From: Salinispora pacifica CNR114
GTDB lineage: Bacteria > Actinomycetota > Actinomycetes > Mycobacteriales > Micromonosporaceae
Direction: 5' to 3'
Assembly (NCBI RefSeq): GCF_000514775.1
Contig: NZ_AZWO01000006.1
Location: 155,460 to 219,459, forward strand
Length of the DNA: 64,000 bases
Of this stretch, positions 20,104-29,210 are shown one piece after another (positions within the stretch are counted from its first letter, which is position 1; every line of letters begins with the position of its first letter). The notes below the pieces were generated by a model that searched no databases, was not told where the DNA came from, and saw nothing but the letters and a program-made list of their open reading frames with translations. Made by a program: the position numbers and the translations under genes.

Positions 20104-22137
20104 ATGTCCATTGACGGGTGGAACACGGTCCTGGTGCTCGGCGGAATCCGGTCGGGAAAGTCCGAGTTCGCCGAGGCCCTGGTAGCCGACGCGCCGACGG
20201 TCCGGTATGTGGCCACCGCCGCCGACACCAGCGCCGACGACGAGGAGTGGGCGACCCGCCTCGACGCTCACCGCGCTCGCCGGCCGACGACGTGGACCAC
20301 GGAGGAGACCGCGGGGCAGCCACGCCGGCTGGCGGAGCTGCTGGCCGCCGCGCAGCCCGCCGAGACGCTACTCGTTGATGATCTCGGTGGCTGGGTGACG
20401 GCTCTCCTCGACCCCGCCCACCAACCCCTCGACGCCACGGCCGCCATCGCCGAGCTGGTCGCGGCGGTCCGCTCCTGCCCCGCGCGGCTGGTGCTGGTCA
20501 GCGCCGAGGTTGGCCTCTCGCTGGTACCGACGACCCCGCTCGGCCGTGCCTTCACCGACGCGCTCGGCACCGCCAACCGGGCGATCGCCGACGCGGTTGA
20601 CACGGTCGTGCTGGTGATCGCCGGCCAGCCCAGCTGGCTCAAACCGCCCCCACCGCCCCGCCCAGCCGCCGTCCCGGCGCAGATCACGCCGGCCGCCGCC
20701 CGGAGCAGAGCCGCTACCGGCCCGGTCCTCGCACCGCCGCCGCTACCGGAGGTGCTGGCCCCGAGCGCCCCGCCCGCACCGGCCGCACTCGCCACCGGCG
20801 CCTCCTGGTTGACGCCGCCGGTGGCCGCGACCGGCCTGGCCATCGAGCCGGGCCTGGAGTTGCCCATGCCGGACGAGGACGCCGGCGCGCAGGCCGGGCA
20901 GCGGGTGGCCACCCGGGACCTGCCCGGCGCCGGCTTCGGCGGGCTCACCCAGCTGGTCGAGTTCGCCGCCGCCACCCAAGGCACCTCGCAGCCCGTCCCC
21001 TGGGGCAGCACCCGGGTGCTGCTGGTACATGGTGACCACACGGGCGGTGCCGCCGCCGGTACCGCCCCGGGCGACTCCGCCCGCCGAGCCCAGGAGGCCC
21101 GGAACGGCCAGGGTGCGTGGGCCCGCCTCGCCGCTGAGGCCGGGGCTGAGCTGCAGGTGGTTGACGCCCCCACCGCGGACCCGATCGAGACCGACCCGGC
21201 GCTCCCCCTCAATCAGGTCGAGGCGGCGTTGCAACTCGGCTGGCGGCTCGCCGACCAGGCCGCCGACGCGGGCGTACGGCTGCTGGTGCTGGGCGCCTGC
21301 GGCGCCGGCGCCGAGGCCGCCGCGGCAGCGGTGCTCGCCACCACGGCCGGCGCCGAACCACCCGCCGTACTCGCCCGGGTCCGCACCGGGGCCGGCGAGT
21401 ACGACGACGCCGCGTGGATGGTCCGCTGCGCGGCCGTCCGGGATGGGCTGCACCGCAGCCGCCACTCGTCCCGCGAGCCCAGGGAGGTCCTCGCCGAGGT
21501 GGGCGGCGGCGACATCGCGGTCGCCACCGGCGTGCTGCTCGGCGCTGCCGCGCGGCGGCTGCCGGTACTCCTGGACGGGCCGGTCGGAGTTGCGGCCGGT
21601 CTGGTCAGCCGCGACCTGGCCGGGCCGGCCCGGCACTGGTGCCTGCTCGCCGACCATGGCGGGCACCCCGGTGTCCAATTCGCCGCCGATGTGCTCGGCC
21701 TCACCCCCCTGCTTGACCTGCGGCTGGACCTGGGCGAGGGCGGGAACGCACTGGTGGCGCTGCCGCTGCTGCGGTCGGCGCTGGCCTTGGCCGCGGCGCT
21801 GCCGGCGCACCCGTCGCTACGGGCCGCGCCGGACGAGGCCGCGCCGGACGAGGCCGCGCCGGACGAGGCCGCGCCGGACGAGGCCGCGCCGGACGAGGCC
21901 GCGCCGGACGAGGCCGAGTTGACGACGGAACCGGCAGCCGCCGGGTCGACGACGAGCGAGCCAGACGAGGCCAAGCCGCCGACGGAGGAGTCGAAACCGG
22001 CGACGGAGCAACCGGAGCCGGCGAACCCGATGGACGACGAGCCGGACTTCCGCGAGCCAGAACCGGCCGGACCGGGGCCCACCAGCACCGATCCGGAGTC
22101 CACCCCGCTGGATTCATCCGGCTGGCGTGCCGGCTGA
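20104..22137 (+). CDS. cobU: Fused CobU (cobinamide kinase/guanylyltransferase) and divergent CobT-like protein
   Basis: 677 residues. Residues 1-180 are CobU: P-loop GGIRSGKSEFAE, GMP-site His in LDAHRARRPTTW, and VDDLGGWVTALL. A Pro/Ala linker (about 180-300) leads to a CobT-like part (about 300-575) with VHGDHTGG, GGGDIAVATGVLLGAA, PVLLDGPVGVAAGL and DLGEGGNALVALPLL. The usual phosphate-binding GEMGIGNT motif is replaced by GACGAGAEA, so dimethylbenzimidazole phosphoribosyltransferase activity is uncertain. The tail has six exact PDEAA-type repeats. It overlaps cobS by 11 bases, so both serve nucleotide-loop assembly of B12. Confidence 0.85.
   Translation: MSIDGWNTVLVLGGIRSGKSEFAEALVADAPTVRYVATAADTSADDEEWATRLDAHRARRPTTWTTEETAGQPRRLAELLAAAQPAETLLVDDLGGWVTALLDPAHQPLDATAAIAELVAAVRSCPARLVLVSAEVGLSLVPTTPLGRAFTDALGTANRAIADAVDTVVLVIAGQPSWLKPPPPPRPAAVPAQITPAAARSRAATGPVLAPPPLPEVLAPSAPPAPAALATGASWLTPPVAATGLAIEPGLELPMPDEDAGAQAGQRVATRDLPGAGFGGLTQLVEFAAATQGTSQPVPWGSTRVLLVHGDHTGGAAAGTAPGDSARRAQEARNGQGAWARLAAEAGAELQVVDAPTADPIETDPALPLNQVEAALQLGWRLADQAADAGVRLLVLGACGAGAEAAAAAVLATTAGAEPPAVLARVRTGAGEYDDAAWMVRCAAVRDGLHRSRHSSREPREVLAEVGGGDIAVATGVLLGAAARRLPVLLDGPVGVAAGLVSRDLAGPARHWCLLADHGGHPGVQFAADVLGLTPLLDLRLDLGEGGNALVALPLLRSALALAAALPAHPSLRAAPDEAAPDEAAPDEAAPDEAAPDEAAPDEAELTTEPAAAGSTTSEPDEAKPPTEESKPATEQPEPANPMDDEPDFREPEPAGPGPTSTDPESTPLDSSGWRAG
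21823..21912 (+). repeat. Six perfect 15-base tandem repeats in the cobU-cobT tail
   Basis: The unit GCCGCGCCGGACGAG is repeated six times without a mismatch, encoding Ala-Ala-Pro-Asp-Glu. Exact identity at DNA level suggests recent expansion by slippage and likely copy-number variation between strains. Confidence 0.97.
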
Positions 22138-22900
22138 ACCGCGGCTCGCTGCCGGTGCCCGGCTGGCGCTGACCACGTTCACCACGTTGCCGGTGCGGGC
22201 CGGCCGGATCGACCGGGCCGTGGCCGGCACCGCGATGGCCCTGGCCCCGGCCGTCGGCGCGCTGCTCGGCGCCCTCCTCACCGGAGTGCTGCTACTCACC
22301 GGCGGCTTCGCGCCGCCACTGGTAGCCGCCGGCGTCACGGTCGGTGCCGGTGCGCTGCTCACCCGAGGGCTGCACCTCGACGGGCTCGCCGACACCGTGG
22401 ACGCACTCGGCTCGTACCGGCGCGGGCCGGCCGCGCTGGAGATCATGAGGAAGCCGGATGTCGGCCCGTTCGGGGTCACCGCACTGGTGGTCGTCCTCCT
22501 GGTGCAGGCGGCGGTGCTGGCGGAGCTGGCCGAATGGTCAACGTCGACCGCGCTGGCGGCGGTGGTGACCGCCACCGCCGCCGGTCGGCTCGGGGTCGCG
22601 TTGGCCTGCCGGCGCGGGCTGCCGGCAGCCCGACCGGACGGGCTGGGAGCCCTGGTCGCCGGTACCGTCGGGCCCGGCGCCCTCGCCGCCGGGACCACCG
22701 CGGTGGCGCTGCTGGCGCTCGCCGCCGTGCCGGACCGTCCCTGGCAGGGACCACTGGTCGTCATCGCCGCCCTCGCCACCGCGGTCTGGCTGCTCCGGCA
22801 CGTGGTACGCCGTCTCGGTGGGATCACCGGCGACGTGCTCGGTGCCACCACCGAGGTGGTCACCACCCTGGTCTACCTGGGACTGGTCTTGTCCGGCTGA
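22127..22900 (+). CDS. cobS: Adenosylcobinamide-GDP ribazoletransferase (cobalamin synthase)
   Basis: 257 residues, polytopic membrane enzyme joining adenosylcobinamide-GDP to alpha-ribazole. The family motif RGLHLDGLADTVDALGS (about 82-98), with metal-binding Asp residues, is present, as is the N-terminal ALTTFTTLPV stretch. GTG 22127 lies within the end of the cobU-cobT fusion, so expression is coupled. No cobalamin riboswitch is evident upstream of the pair. Confidence 0.94.
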   Translation: MPAEPRLAAGARLALTTFTTLPVRAGRIDRAVAGTAMALAPAVGALLGALLTGVLLLTGGFAPPLVAAGVTVGAGALLTRGLHLDGLADTVDALGSYRRGPAALEIMRKPDVGPFGVTALVVVLLVQAAVLAELAEWSTSTALAAVVTATAAGRLGVALACRRGLPAARPDGLGALVAGTVGPGALAAGTTAVALLALAAVPDRPWQGPLVVIAALATAVWLLRHVVRRLGGITGDVLGATTEVVTTLVYLGLVLSG

Positions 22901-22964
22901 ACTCCGCCCACCCCGGCGGGTAGCGTTATGCACGACAACACCGGCACGGCCATCCGGGAGACCC

Positions 22965-24260
22965 ATGCTCATCACGGACGACTTCCTGCCCGTACCGGTC
23001 CCGGAATCACTGAACGCCACCTACCTGGTGCCGATGGCCGGGCTTCCGAAGGTGGGCACGAAGACCGCGGTACGGCAGCTCACCGGACGGCTCGCCGAGC
23101 CGGTGCACGACCTCGCCCGGCAGATGCTGGACAGCCCGCTGATGAGCGTGGACACCCGGCCGATCCACGAGTTCCCCGAGCTGCCGCCGGACCTGCTCAC
23201 CGCCTTCGGCGCGACCGAGGCACAGCTGTCCCGGCTGGCGGCGGCGACCCACCTGGTCGTGGTGCAGGCCGAGTACCGGCCCGGCTGGCCGCCGGCGCAC
23301 GAGTGGGCGGCGCGGGCGGTGGCGGCGGCGGTCGCCGACACCACCGGCGGCGACGTGGTGGATGTCTTCGGGCTCCAGTTCCTCGACCCGACGACCGCGC
23401 TGCGGTCCCTGCCGGACGAGCAGGGCCGGATCCGGCTGGTTGACTGGGTACTGGTGCCGTACTCGTCCGACGCCGACGGGCTCTGGTTCACCACCAAGGG
23501 GCTGCGCCGGTTCGGGCTGCTGGAACTACAGGCACAGGGCGTGCCGGACCACCTGACCCGGGCCTGGGGCGCGGTGATGACCGGCACGGCGCGGCGGCTG
23601 CTGCGGGTGTGGACCGACGGCCTGGCCGGTGAGGAGCTACCGGCGTTCGTGCAGCTACCCGTACTGGCCACGGTCACCGGGGGAGACATCGCGGTGGCGT
23701 ACGGCAACCCGGAACAGCATGGGGCCACCGCCCCGGTGCTGCTTCGGCTGGAACTGGACCCGGCGACGGACCCGGAGGCGGATTCGTTCCTCACCCTGCG
23801 ACCGCCGGCTGGCTACTCTGGGCCGGACGGCCGCTACTACGCCGCGGCCTGTGGAACCCTCTTCACCGGCATCGCCCCGGACGTGCGCTACACCCGCTCC
23901 GGCGACGCGATGAGCCAGGCGGTCGCCACCGCCCGGGCCGCACTGGGCGAGATCCGCGCCCGCTTCCTCGCCGGGGCGCTACCGCCCGAGACGCAACTGG
24001 TGGTGAAGTACGGACTACCCGGAGAGGACGGCCCGGAATACGTGTGGGCCGGGGTGACCTCCTGGCCGACGCCGGAGCAGATCGAGGGTGCCAGCGCCAG
24101 CGACGCCAACACGGATCCGGCCGTACGGATCGGCTCCGCGGTGGTGGTGGAGGCGACCGACGTGGTCGACTGGGCGGTCCTGGACGGCACCGGGGTCCGT
24201 GAGGGCGGCTGGACCCAGGCCGTCCTGGATGCCGGTGAACGCCCCGCCCCGCCGGTCTGA
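22965..24260 (+). CDS. Uncharacterised protein with C-terminal DUF2314-like domain
   Basis: 431 residues, soluble, no signal peptide. The C-terminal part (about 320-420: ARFLAGALPPETQLVVKYGL, EYVWAGVTSWPTPEQIEG, VRIGSAVVVEATDVVDWAVL) follows the DUF2314 pattern. The first 300 residues contain VVDVFGLQFLD and VDWVLVPYSSDADGLWFTTK, which I cannot assign to a known enzyme. ATG 22965 is the first Met after the 64-base gap from cobS, but a role in B12 synthesis is not implied. Confidence 0.7.
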   Translation: MLITDDFLPVPVPESLNATYLVPMAGLPKVGTKTAVRQLTGRLAEPVHDLARQMLDSPLMSVDTRPIHEFPELPPDLLTAFGATEAQLSRLAAATHLVVVQAEYRPGWPPAHEWAARAVAAAVADTTGGDVVDVFGLQFLDPTTALRSLPDEQGRIRLVDWVLVPYSSDADGLWFTTKGLRRFGLLELQAQGVPDHLTRAWGAVMTGTARRLLRVWTDGLAGEELPAFVQLPVLATVTGGDIAVAYGNPEQHGATAPVLLRLELDPATDPEADSFLTLRPPAGYSGPDGRYYAAACGTLFTGIAPDVRYTRSGDAMSQAVATARAALGEIRARFLAGALPPETQLVVKYGLPGEDGPEYVWAGVTSWPTPEQIEGASASDANTDPAVRIGSAVVVEATDVVDWAVLDGTGVREGGWTQAVLDAGERPAPPV

Positions 24261-24266
24261 CCCGCG

Positions 24267-24293
24267 GCCCCCGCCCCACCGATCGGCGGGGGC
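24267..24293. terminator. Hairpin between the DUF2314 gene and gcvT
   Basis: Nine-base perfect arms (GCCCCCGCC at 24267-24275; complement at 24285-24293) in the convergent gap. Confidence 0.55.
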
Positions 24294-24318
24294 GGCGCGG
24301 GCGCCGACCGGGGGCGAG

Positions 24319-25443
24319 CTACCGAACCGAGGGGTTGACGAACGGCGGGCGGACCAGGCTCACCGCTGCCCGGCGTCCCCGGATGTCGACCTCGAGTTCG
24401 GCCCCGTCGGCCAGGGCCGGCTCGGTGTCGATCAGGGCCAGGGCGATGCCCTGTTTCCGGGTCGGGCTGAAGGTGCCGCTGGTGACCGTGCCGACCGGCG
24501 TCTCACCGTGGTAGACGACCATGCCGGGGCGTGGGATGGCCCGATCGACCGCCACCAGCCCGCGCAGCCGGCGCCGAGGGCCGGCGGCCTTCTCCGCGAG
24601 CAGCGCCGCCCGCCCCCAGAAGGCGGGCTTGTCCCAGCCGACCGCCCAGCCCGAACGGCCCTGCACCGGGGTGATCTCCAGCGACAGGTCCTGCCCGTGC
24701 AGCGGGTAGCCCATCTCGGTACGCAGGGTGTCCCGGGCGGCCAGGCCGCACGCCTGCAGCTGCTCCTCGGCGGCGAAGAGCGCGTCCCAGACTCCGCCAG
24801 CATCCCCGGCCGGCAGGATCAGTTCATAGCCCAGTTCGCCGGTGTAGCCGGTGCGGCACACGGTCAGGTTGGCCCCCGCCAGCGTGCCCTCCGCGAAGCT
24901 CATATAGCCGTGCTGCGTGGGCAGGCCCAGCGCGCCGAGCAGGTCGGCCGAGCGCGGCCCCTGCACCGCGAGGATCGCGTACGCCTCGTGCTCGTCAGTG
25001 ATCGTGACCGTTGGTGGCGCGGCGGCCCGCAGCCGGCGCACCACCTCGGCGGTGTTCGCGGCGTTGGGGATCAGGAAGACGTGGTCCTCGGCGTACAGGT
25101 AGGCGATTATGTCGTCGACCACACCACCGGTGGCATCGTCGCAGCAGAGGGTGTACTGCGCCCGGCCCGGCCCGATCCGGGCCAGGTCGTTGCTGAGGCA
25201 GGCGTTGACGAACTCCGCCGCCCCCGCGCCGGTGACCCGCACCTTGCCCAGGTGCGACACGTCGAAGACACCCACCGCGTCGCGCACCGCCGAGTGCTCC
25301 TTGCGCACCCCGCCCCCCGCGTACTCAAGCGGCATCTCCCACCCGCCGAAGAGGGCAAACTTGGCGCCGGCAGCGACATGCCGGTCGTGCAGCGGGGAGC
25401 GGCGCAGCCGGGTTTCGGCGGAGCCGGAGGTCACGTCGGTCAT
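24319..25443 (-). CDS. gcvT: Glycine cleavage system aminomethyltransferase (T protein)
   Basis: 374 residues. Transfers the methylene group from lipoylated H protein to tetrahydrofolate. Family features include the N-terminal [42 protein letters not shown], the [20 protein letters not shown] region with the folate-site Asp, and the C-terminal OB-like domain. ATG 25443 matches family starts; an upstream TTG-type extension is unlikely. gcvH and gcvP are not in the window. gcvT before pepA and E2 keeps the M. tuberculosis order. Confidence 0.95.
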   Translation of the reverse strand: MTDVTSGSAETRLRRSPLHDRHVAAGAKFALFGGWEMPLEYAGGGVRKEHSAVRDAVGVFDVSHLGKVRVTGAGAAEFVNACLSNDLARIGPGRAQYTLCCDDATGGVVDDIIAYLYAEDHVFLIPNAANTAEVVRRLRAAAPPTVTITDEHEAYAILAVQGPRSADLLGALGLPTQHGYMSFAEGTLAGANLTVCRTGYTGELGYELILPAGDAGGVWDALFAAEEQLQACGLAARDTLRTEMGYPLHGQDLSLEITPVQGRSGWAVGWDKPAFWGRAALLAEKAAGPRRRLRGLVAVDRAIPRPGMVVYHGETPVGTVTSGTFSPTRKQGIALALIDTEPALADGAELEVDIRGRRAAVSLVRPPFVNPSVR

Positions 25444-25604
25444 GGGTGGCAACTTACCGGCACCACCCCGGCTGGTTAGCATCGGCGGGACCCGCCAACA
25501 CCACTGGCGGGACAGCCCTGGTCAACGGCGGGTACGGTCCGCCGAAGACCTTCATCGCTGGTACGCGACGGCGCGACCAGCCCGGCCCGCCCGGAGTAGC
25601 TTCA

Positions 25605-27170
25605 GTGACATCGCCCACCATCTCCCTCAGCCTCGTCGACACCGACCCCGCCGAACTCGCCGTTGACGCGATCGTCATCGGCGTGCACAGCCAGCCCGGA
25701 GAGCGGGCCGGCGACCTCGTCGGCACCCTGCTGCTGGCCAGCGGCGCGGAGAGCATCGCCGCGGCCTTCGATGGAAAACTTACCGAGACGCTGGCGTTGC
25801 TCGGCGCAACCGGAGGCCCGGGCGAGGTGATCAAGCTCGCCACGCTCGGCACGGTTACCGCTCCGGTGATCGCCGCGGTGGGTCTCGGTCCGGAGCCGAC
25901 CGGCGCCGCCCCCACCCCGGAGACGCTGCGCCGGGCGGCCGGTGCCGCGGTGCGGGCGCTGGCCGGCTCCGCCCGAGTCGCGCTGGCCCTGCCGCTGCCG
26001 GACGACGCCGACGCGCCGGCCGCGCTACGCGCGGTCGCCGAGGGCGGCCTGCTGGGCGGCTACCGGTTCGCCGGTTACAAGACCCGCCCGCAGCCGGCCC
26101 GGCGGGAGCCGGTCGCGGAGGTGCTGGTCGCGGTCCCGGACGCGGGTGACGCCACCGCCACGGCCGAGGTAGCCCGGGCGCAGGCGGTGGCCAACGCGGT
26201 CCGCTCCTCCCGGGACTGGGTCAACGCCGCCCCCAACGAGCTGCGTCCGCCGGCCTTCGCCGACTCGGTGGCGACCGCCGCCCGCGCGGCTGGCATGGAG
26301 GTCGAGGTACTCGACGAGGTCGCCCTGCGCGAGGGCGGCTACGGGGGTATCACCGCTGTCGGCCAGGGGTCGCAGGCCCCGCCGCGACTGGTGCGGATCA
26401 GCTACACCCCGGCCGGCGGCGGCAACGGCAAGCGGGTCGCCCTGGTCGGCAAGGGCATCACCTTCGACAGCGGCGGCGTCTCGATCAAGCCGTCGCAGGG
26501 TATGTGGGAGATGAAGGCCGACATGGCCGGCGCCGGCGCCGTCGCCGCCGCGATGTTGGCGGTCGCGGAGCTCGCGCCCGCCGTGTCGGTGACCGCGTAC
26601 GTGCCGATGGCGGAGAACATGCCCTCCGGTACGGCGTACCGGCCGGGCGACGTCATCACGATGTTCGACGGCAAGCGCGTCGAGGTGCTCAACACCGACG
26701 CCGAGGGGCGGATGATCCTCGCCGACGCGATCGCCCGGGCCTGCGCGGACGGCTGCGACTACCTGCTGGAGACCTCCACCCTCACCGGCGGCCAGGTGGT
26801 CGCGCTGGGCAAGAAGGTCGCCGGTGTGATGGGCACGCCGGAGCTGTGCGAGCGGGTACGGACCGCCGGCGAGGCGGTCGGCGAGCCAACCTGGCCGATG
26901 CCGCTGCCGGAGGACGTGCGCAAGGGCATGGACTCCGAGGTCGCCGACATCTCCCAGGTCAACGCCGGGATGGACCGGGCGGGTCACATGCTCCAGGGCG
27001 GTGTGTTCCTGCGTGAGTTCGTCACCGAGGAGGTCGCCTGGGCGCACATCGACATCGCCGGCCCCGGCTACCACTCGGGTGAGCCGACGGGCTACTGGAC
27101 CAAGGGCGGCACCGGGGTGCCCGTCCGCACCCTGCTGCACCTGATCGAGGACATCGCCAGCCAGGGCTGA
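25605..27170 (+). CDS. pepA: Leucyl aminopeptidase (M17)
   Basis: 521 residues. A variable N-terminal macro-like domain is followed by the dizinc catalytic domain. The metal and catalytic Lys segment VGKGITFDSGGVSIKP lies near residue 283, and the M17 signature NTDAEGRMILADAI (catalytic Arg) near 363. It cleaves N-terminal residues from peptides. GTG 25605 gives M-T-S-P-T-I-S-L, preceded by GGAG nine bases upstream. It is divergent from gcvT (161-base gap). Confidence 0.94.
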   Translation: MTSPTISLSLVDTDPAELAVDAIVIGVHSQPGERAGDLVGTLLLASGAESIAAAFDGKLTETLALLGATGGPGEVIKLATLGTVTAPVIAAVGLGPEPTGAAPTPETLRRAAGAAVRALAGSARVALALPLPDDADAPAALRAVAEGGLLGGYRFAGYKTRPQPARREPVAEVLVAVPDAGDATATAEVARAQAVANAVRSSRDWVNAAPNELRPPAFADSVATAARAAGMEVEVLDEVALREGGYGGITAVGQGSQAPPRLVRISYTPAGGGNGKRVALVGKGITFDSGGVSIKPSQGMWEMKADMAGAGAVAAAMLAVAELAPAVSVTAYVPMAENMPSGTAYRPGDVITMFDGKRVEVLNTDAEGRMILADAIARACADGCDYLLETSTLTGGQVVALGKKVAGVMGTPELCERVRTAGEAVGEPTWPMPLPEDVRKGMDSEVADISQVNAGMDRAGHMLQGGVFLREFVTEEVAWAHIDIAGPGYHSGEPTGYWTKGGTGVPVRTLLHLIEDIASQG

Positions 27171-27177
27171 CCGGTCA

Positions 27178-27221
27178 GCGGAGGCCCTCGTACCCGCCCG
27201 GGCGGGTACGAGGGCCTCCGC
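27178..27221 (+). terminator. Perfect 22-base palindromic terminator after pepA
   Basis: The left half (27178-27199) is the exact complement of the right half (27200-27221). It begins eight bases after the pepA stop and also faces the end of the convergent small gene, so it is probably bidirectional. Confidence 0.85.
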
Positions 27222-27249
27222 GCACCCACCCGCCGGGTCGGTGCCGGTT

Positions 27250-27576
27250 TCAGAACAACTCGGGGCGACGCTTACGGCGTTCGTTGTAGTCCCGCATCCG
27301 CTGCGGGTAGCCCATCAGGCTCACGTCGTAGACCGGAATGCCCAGCCGGTGGGCGAAGCGCCGGGCGCCGTCCGGGCCGTCGATCCGGCGGCGGGTCCAC
27401 TCGCCGTCGTCGGCGATCAGCATGACCGTGGTCTCGGTCATGGTCGTCCGGGGCTCGATGTACGCCTCGACTCCCCGCCGGGTCCGCACGAAATTCTCCA
27501 GGTGGCCCAGATCGCCCCGGTCCGCCCCGCGATCCTGACTGACCGGACGCGCCTTCTTCCGTCGGAACAGTCCCAC
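27250..27576 (-). CDS. Small conserved actinobacterial protein
   Basis: 108 residues from GTG 27576, which gives M-G-L-F-R-R-K-K and has a GGGGAG site upstream. GTG 27648 in the same frame would add 24 residues but has a poorer ribosome site. The body contains HLENFVRTRRGVEAYIEPRT, ETTVMLIADDGEWTRRRI and RRFAHRLGIPVYDVSLMGYP, an alpha/beta pattern. I recognise it as a conserved hypothetical sometimes labelled oxidoreductase; no catalytic motif supports that label. Confidence 0.75.
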   Translation of the reverse strand: MGLFRRKKARPVSQDRGADRGDLGHLENFVRTRRGVEAYIEPRTTMTETTVMLIADDGEWTRRRIDGPDGARRFAHRLGIPVYDVSLMGYPQRMRDYNERRKRRPELF

Positions 27577-27755
27577 CGGCCGTCTCCCCACACCCGCACC
27601 ATCGAAGCTGATGCCAAGGGTACGTGTCTCGGACGTGTCGTTGGGCACCTCGTTACCCGTGCCGGGCGTGGTGGTGACAAGATGACCGAGGTGGGGTGTG
27701 TCCGCATTACCCCACCGTGACCCCCCGATGCAGCCAGGCGACCTGGGAGTTGGAC

Positions 27756-29144
27756 GTGAGCGAGCCGAACGAGACCTTCGACATCGTCATCCTCGGAGGT
27801 GGCAGCGGTGGCTACGCGGCGGCGCTGCGCGCCGCTGAGCTGGGCCTCTCCGTTGCGTTGGTCGAGAAGGGCAAGCTCGGCGGCACCTGCCTGCACAACG
27901 GCTGCATCCCGACCAAGGCGTTGCTGCACGCCGCCGAGATCGCCGACCAGACCCGCGAGTCGGAGCAGTTCGGTGTCAAGGCCGAGCTGGTCGGCATCGA
28001 CATGGCGGCGGTCAACTCGTACAAGGACGGGGTGGTCGCTCGGCTGTACAAGGGCCTGCAGGGCATGCTGCGCGGCGCGAAGAACATCACCATCGTGGCC
28101 GGCGCTGGCCGGCTGGTCGCGCCGAACACCGTCGAGGTCGACGGGAAGCGGTACACCGGCCGTAACATCATTCTGGCCTCCGGTTCGTACGCGAAGAGCC
28201 TGCCCGGCCTGGAGGTCGACGGCGAGCGGATCATCACGAGCGACCACGCGCTGGTGATGGACCGGGTCCCCGCGTCGGTGATCGTGCTCGGTGGCGGCGT
28301 CATCGGGGTGGAGTTCGCCAGCGTGTGGAAGTCCTTCGGGGTGGACGTCACGATCATTGAGGCGCTGCCCCGGCTGGTCGCCGCCGAGGACGCGGAGTCA
28401 TCGAAGGCGCTGGAGCGGGCCTTCCGGAAGCGGAAGATCAACTTTAGGGTCGGCAAGCCGTTCGAGAAGGTCGAGAAGACCGACAGTGGCGTTCGCGTGA
28501 CCATCGCCGGCGGCGAGACCGTTGAGGCCGAGCTGCTGCTGGTCGCCGTCGGTCGGGGACCGAACACCGCCGGCCTCGGCTACGAGGAGCAGGGCGTCCG
28601 GATGGACCGGGGCTACGTGCTGACCGACGAGCGGCAGCGCACGAGCGTGCCGAACGTCTACGCGGTCGGCGACATCGTGCCCGGCCTCCAGCTGGCACAC
28701 CGCGGCTTCCAGCAGGGCATCTTCGTCGCCGAGGAGATCGCCGGAGAGAATCCGGCCGTCATCGACGAGGCCGGCATTCCTCGGGTCACCTACTCTGACC
28801 CCGAGCTGGCGTCGGTCGGCCTGACCGAGGCGAAGGCCAAGGAGCAGTACGGCACCGACAAGATCAAGACCTACAACTACAACCTGGGCGGCAACGGCAA
28901 GAGCCAGATCCTCAAGACGTCCGGCTTCGTCAAGCTGGTCCGGGTCGAGGACGGCCCGGTCGTCGGCTTGCACATGGTGGGTGCTCGGGTCGGTGAGCTG
29001 ATCGGTGAGGCCCAGCTCATCTATAACTGGGAGGCGTACCCCGCCGAGGTGGCACAGCTCGTGCACGCCCACCCGACCCAGAGTGAGGCGCTGGGTGAGG
29101 CACACCTGGCCCTCGCCGGCAAGCCGCTGCACGCGCACGCCTGA
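27756..29144 (+). CDS. lpdA: Dihydrolipoyl dehydrogenase (E3)
   Basis: 462 residues. FAD site VILGGGSGGYAAALRAAELG, redox-active disulfide GGTCLHNGCIP (about 40-50), NAD site VLGGGVIGVEFAS, second FAD motif NVYAVGDI, and the catalytic His-Glu in HAHPTQSE near the C-terminus. It reoxidises dihydrolipoyl groups of 2-oxoacid dehydrogenases and glycine cleavage. GTG 27756 has GGGAG seven bases before. The E2 gene follows after 66 bases, so they form one transcription unit. Confidence 0.97.
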   Translation: MSEPNETFDIVILGGGSGGYAAALRAAELGLSVALVEKGKLGGTCLHNGCIPTKALLHAAEIADQTRESEQFGVKAELVGIDMAAVNSYKDGVVARLYKGLQGMLRGAKNITIVAGAGRLVAPNTVEVDGKRYTGRNIILASGSYAKSLPGLEVDGERIITSDHALVMDRVPASVIVLGGGVIGVEFASVWKSFGVDVTIIEALPRLVAAEDAESSKALERAFRKRKINFRVGKPFEKVEKTDSGVRVTIAGGETVEAELLLVAVGRGPNTAGLGYEEQGVRMDRGYVLTDERQRTSVPNVYAVGDIVPGLQLAHRGFQQGIFVAEEIAGENPAVIDEAGIPRVTYSDPELASVGLTEAKAKEQYGTDKIKTYNYNLGGNGKSQILKTSGFVKLVRVEDGPVVGLHMVGARVGELIGEAQLIYNWEAYPAEVAQLVHAHPTQSEALGEAHLALAGKPLHAHA

Positions 29145-29210
29145 CACGACAACCACGGCGTCCGGCGACGGGCGACGATCCCATCAGGGGAATGAAGGAG
29201 TCTGGAGAAA

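Noticed and set aside
21823..21912. CRISPR-like array
   Set aside because: The 15-base units abut without spacers and stay in frame within a coding sequence, so it is a coding minisatellite.
25444..25604. Possible glycine riboswitch between gcvT and pepA
   Set aside because: A CCGCCGAAG segment recalls the aptamer core, but it lies on the pepA strand and the flanking conserved stems and GCAA are missing.
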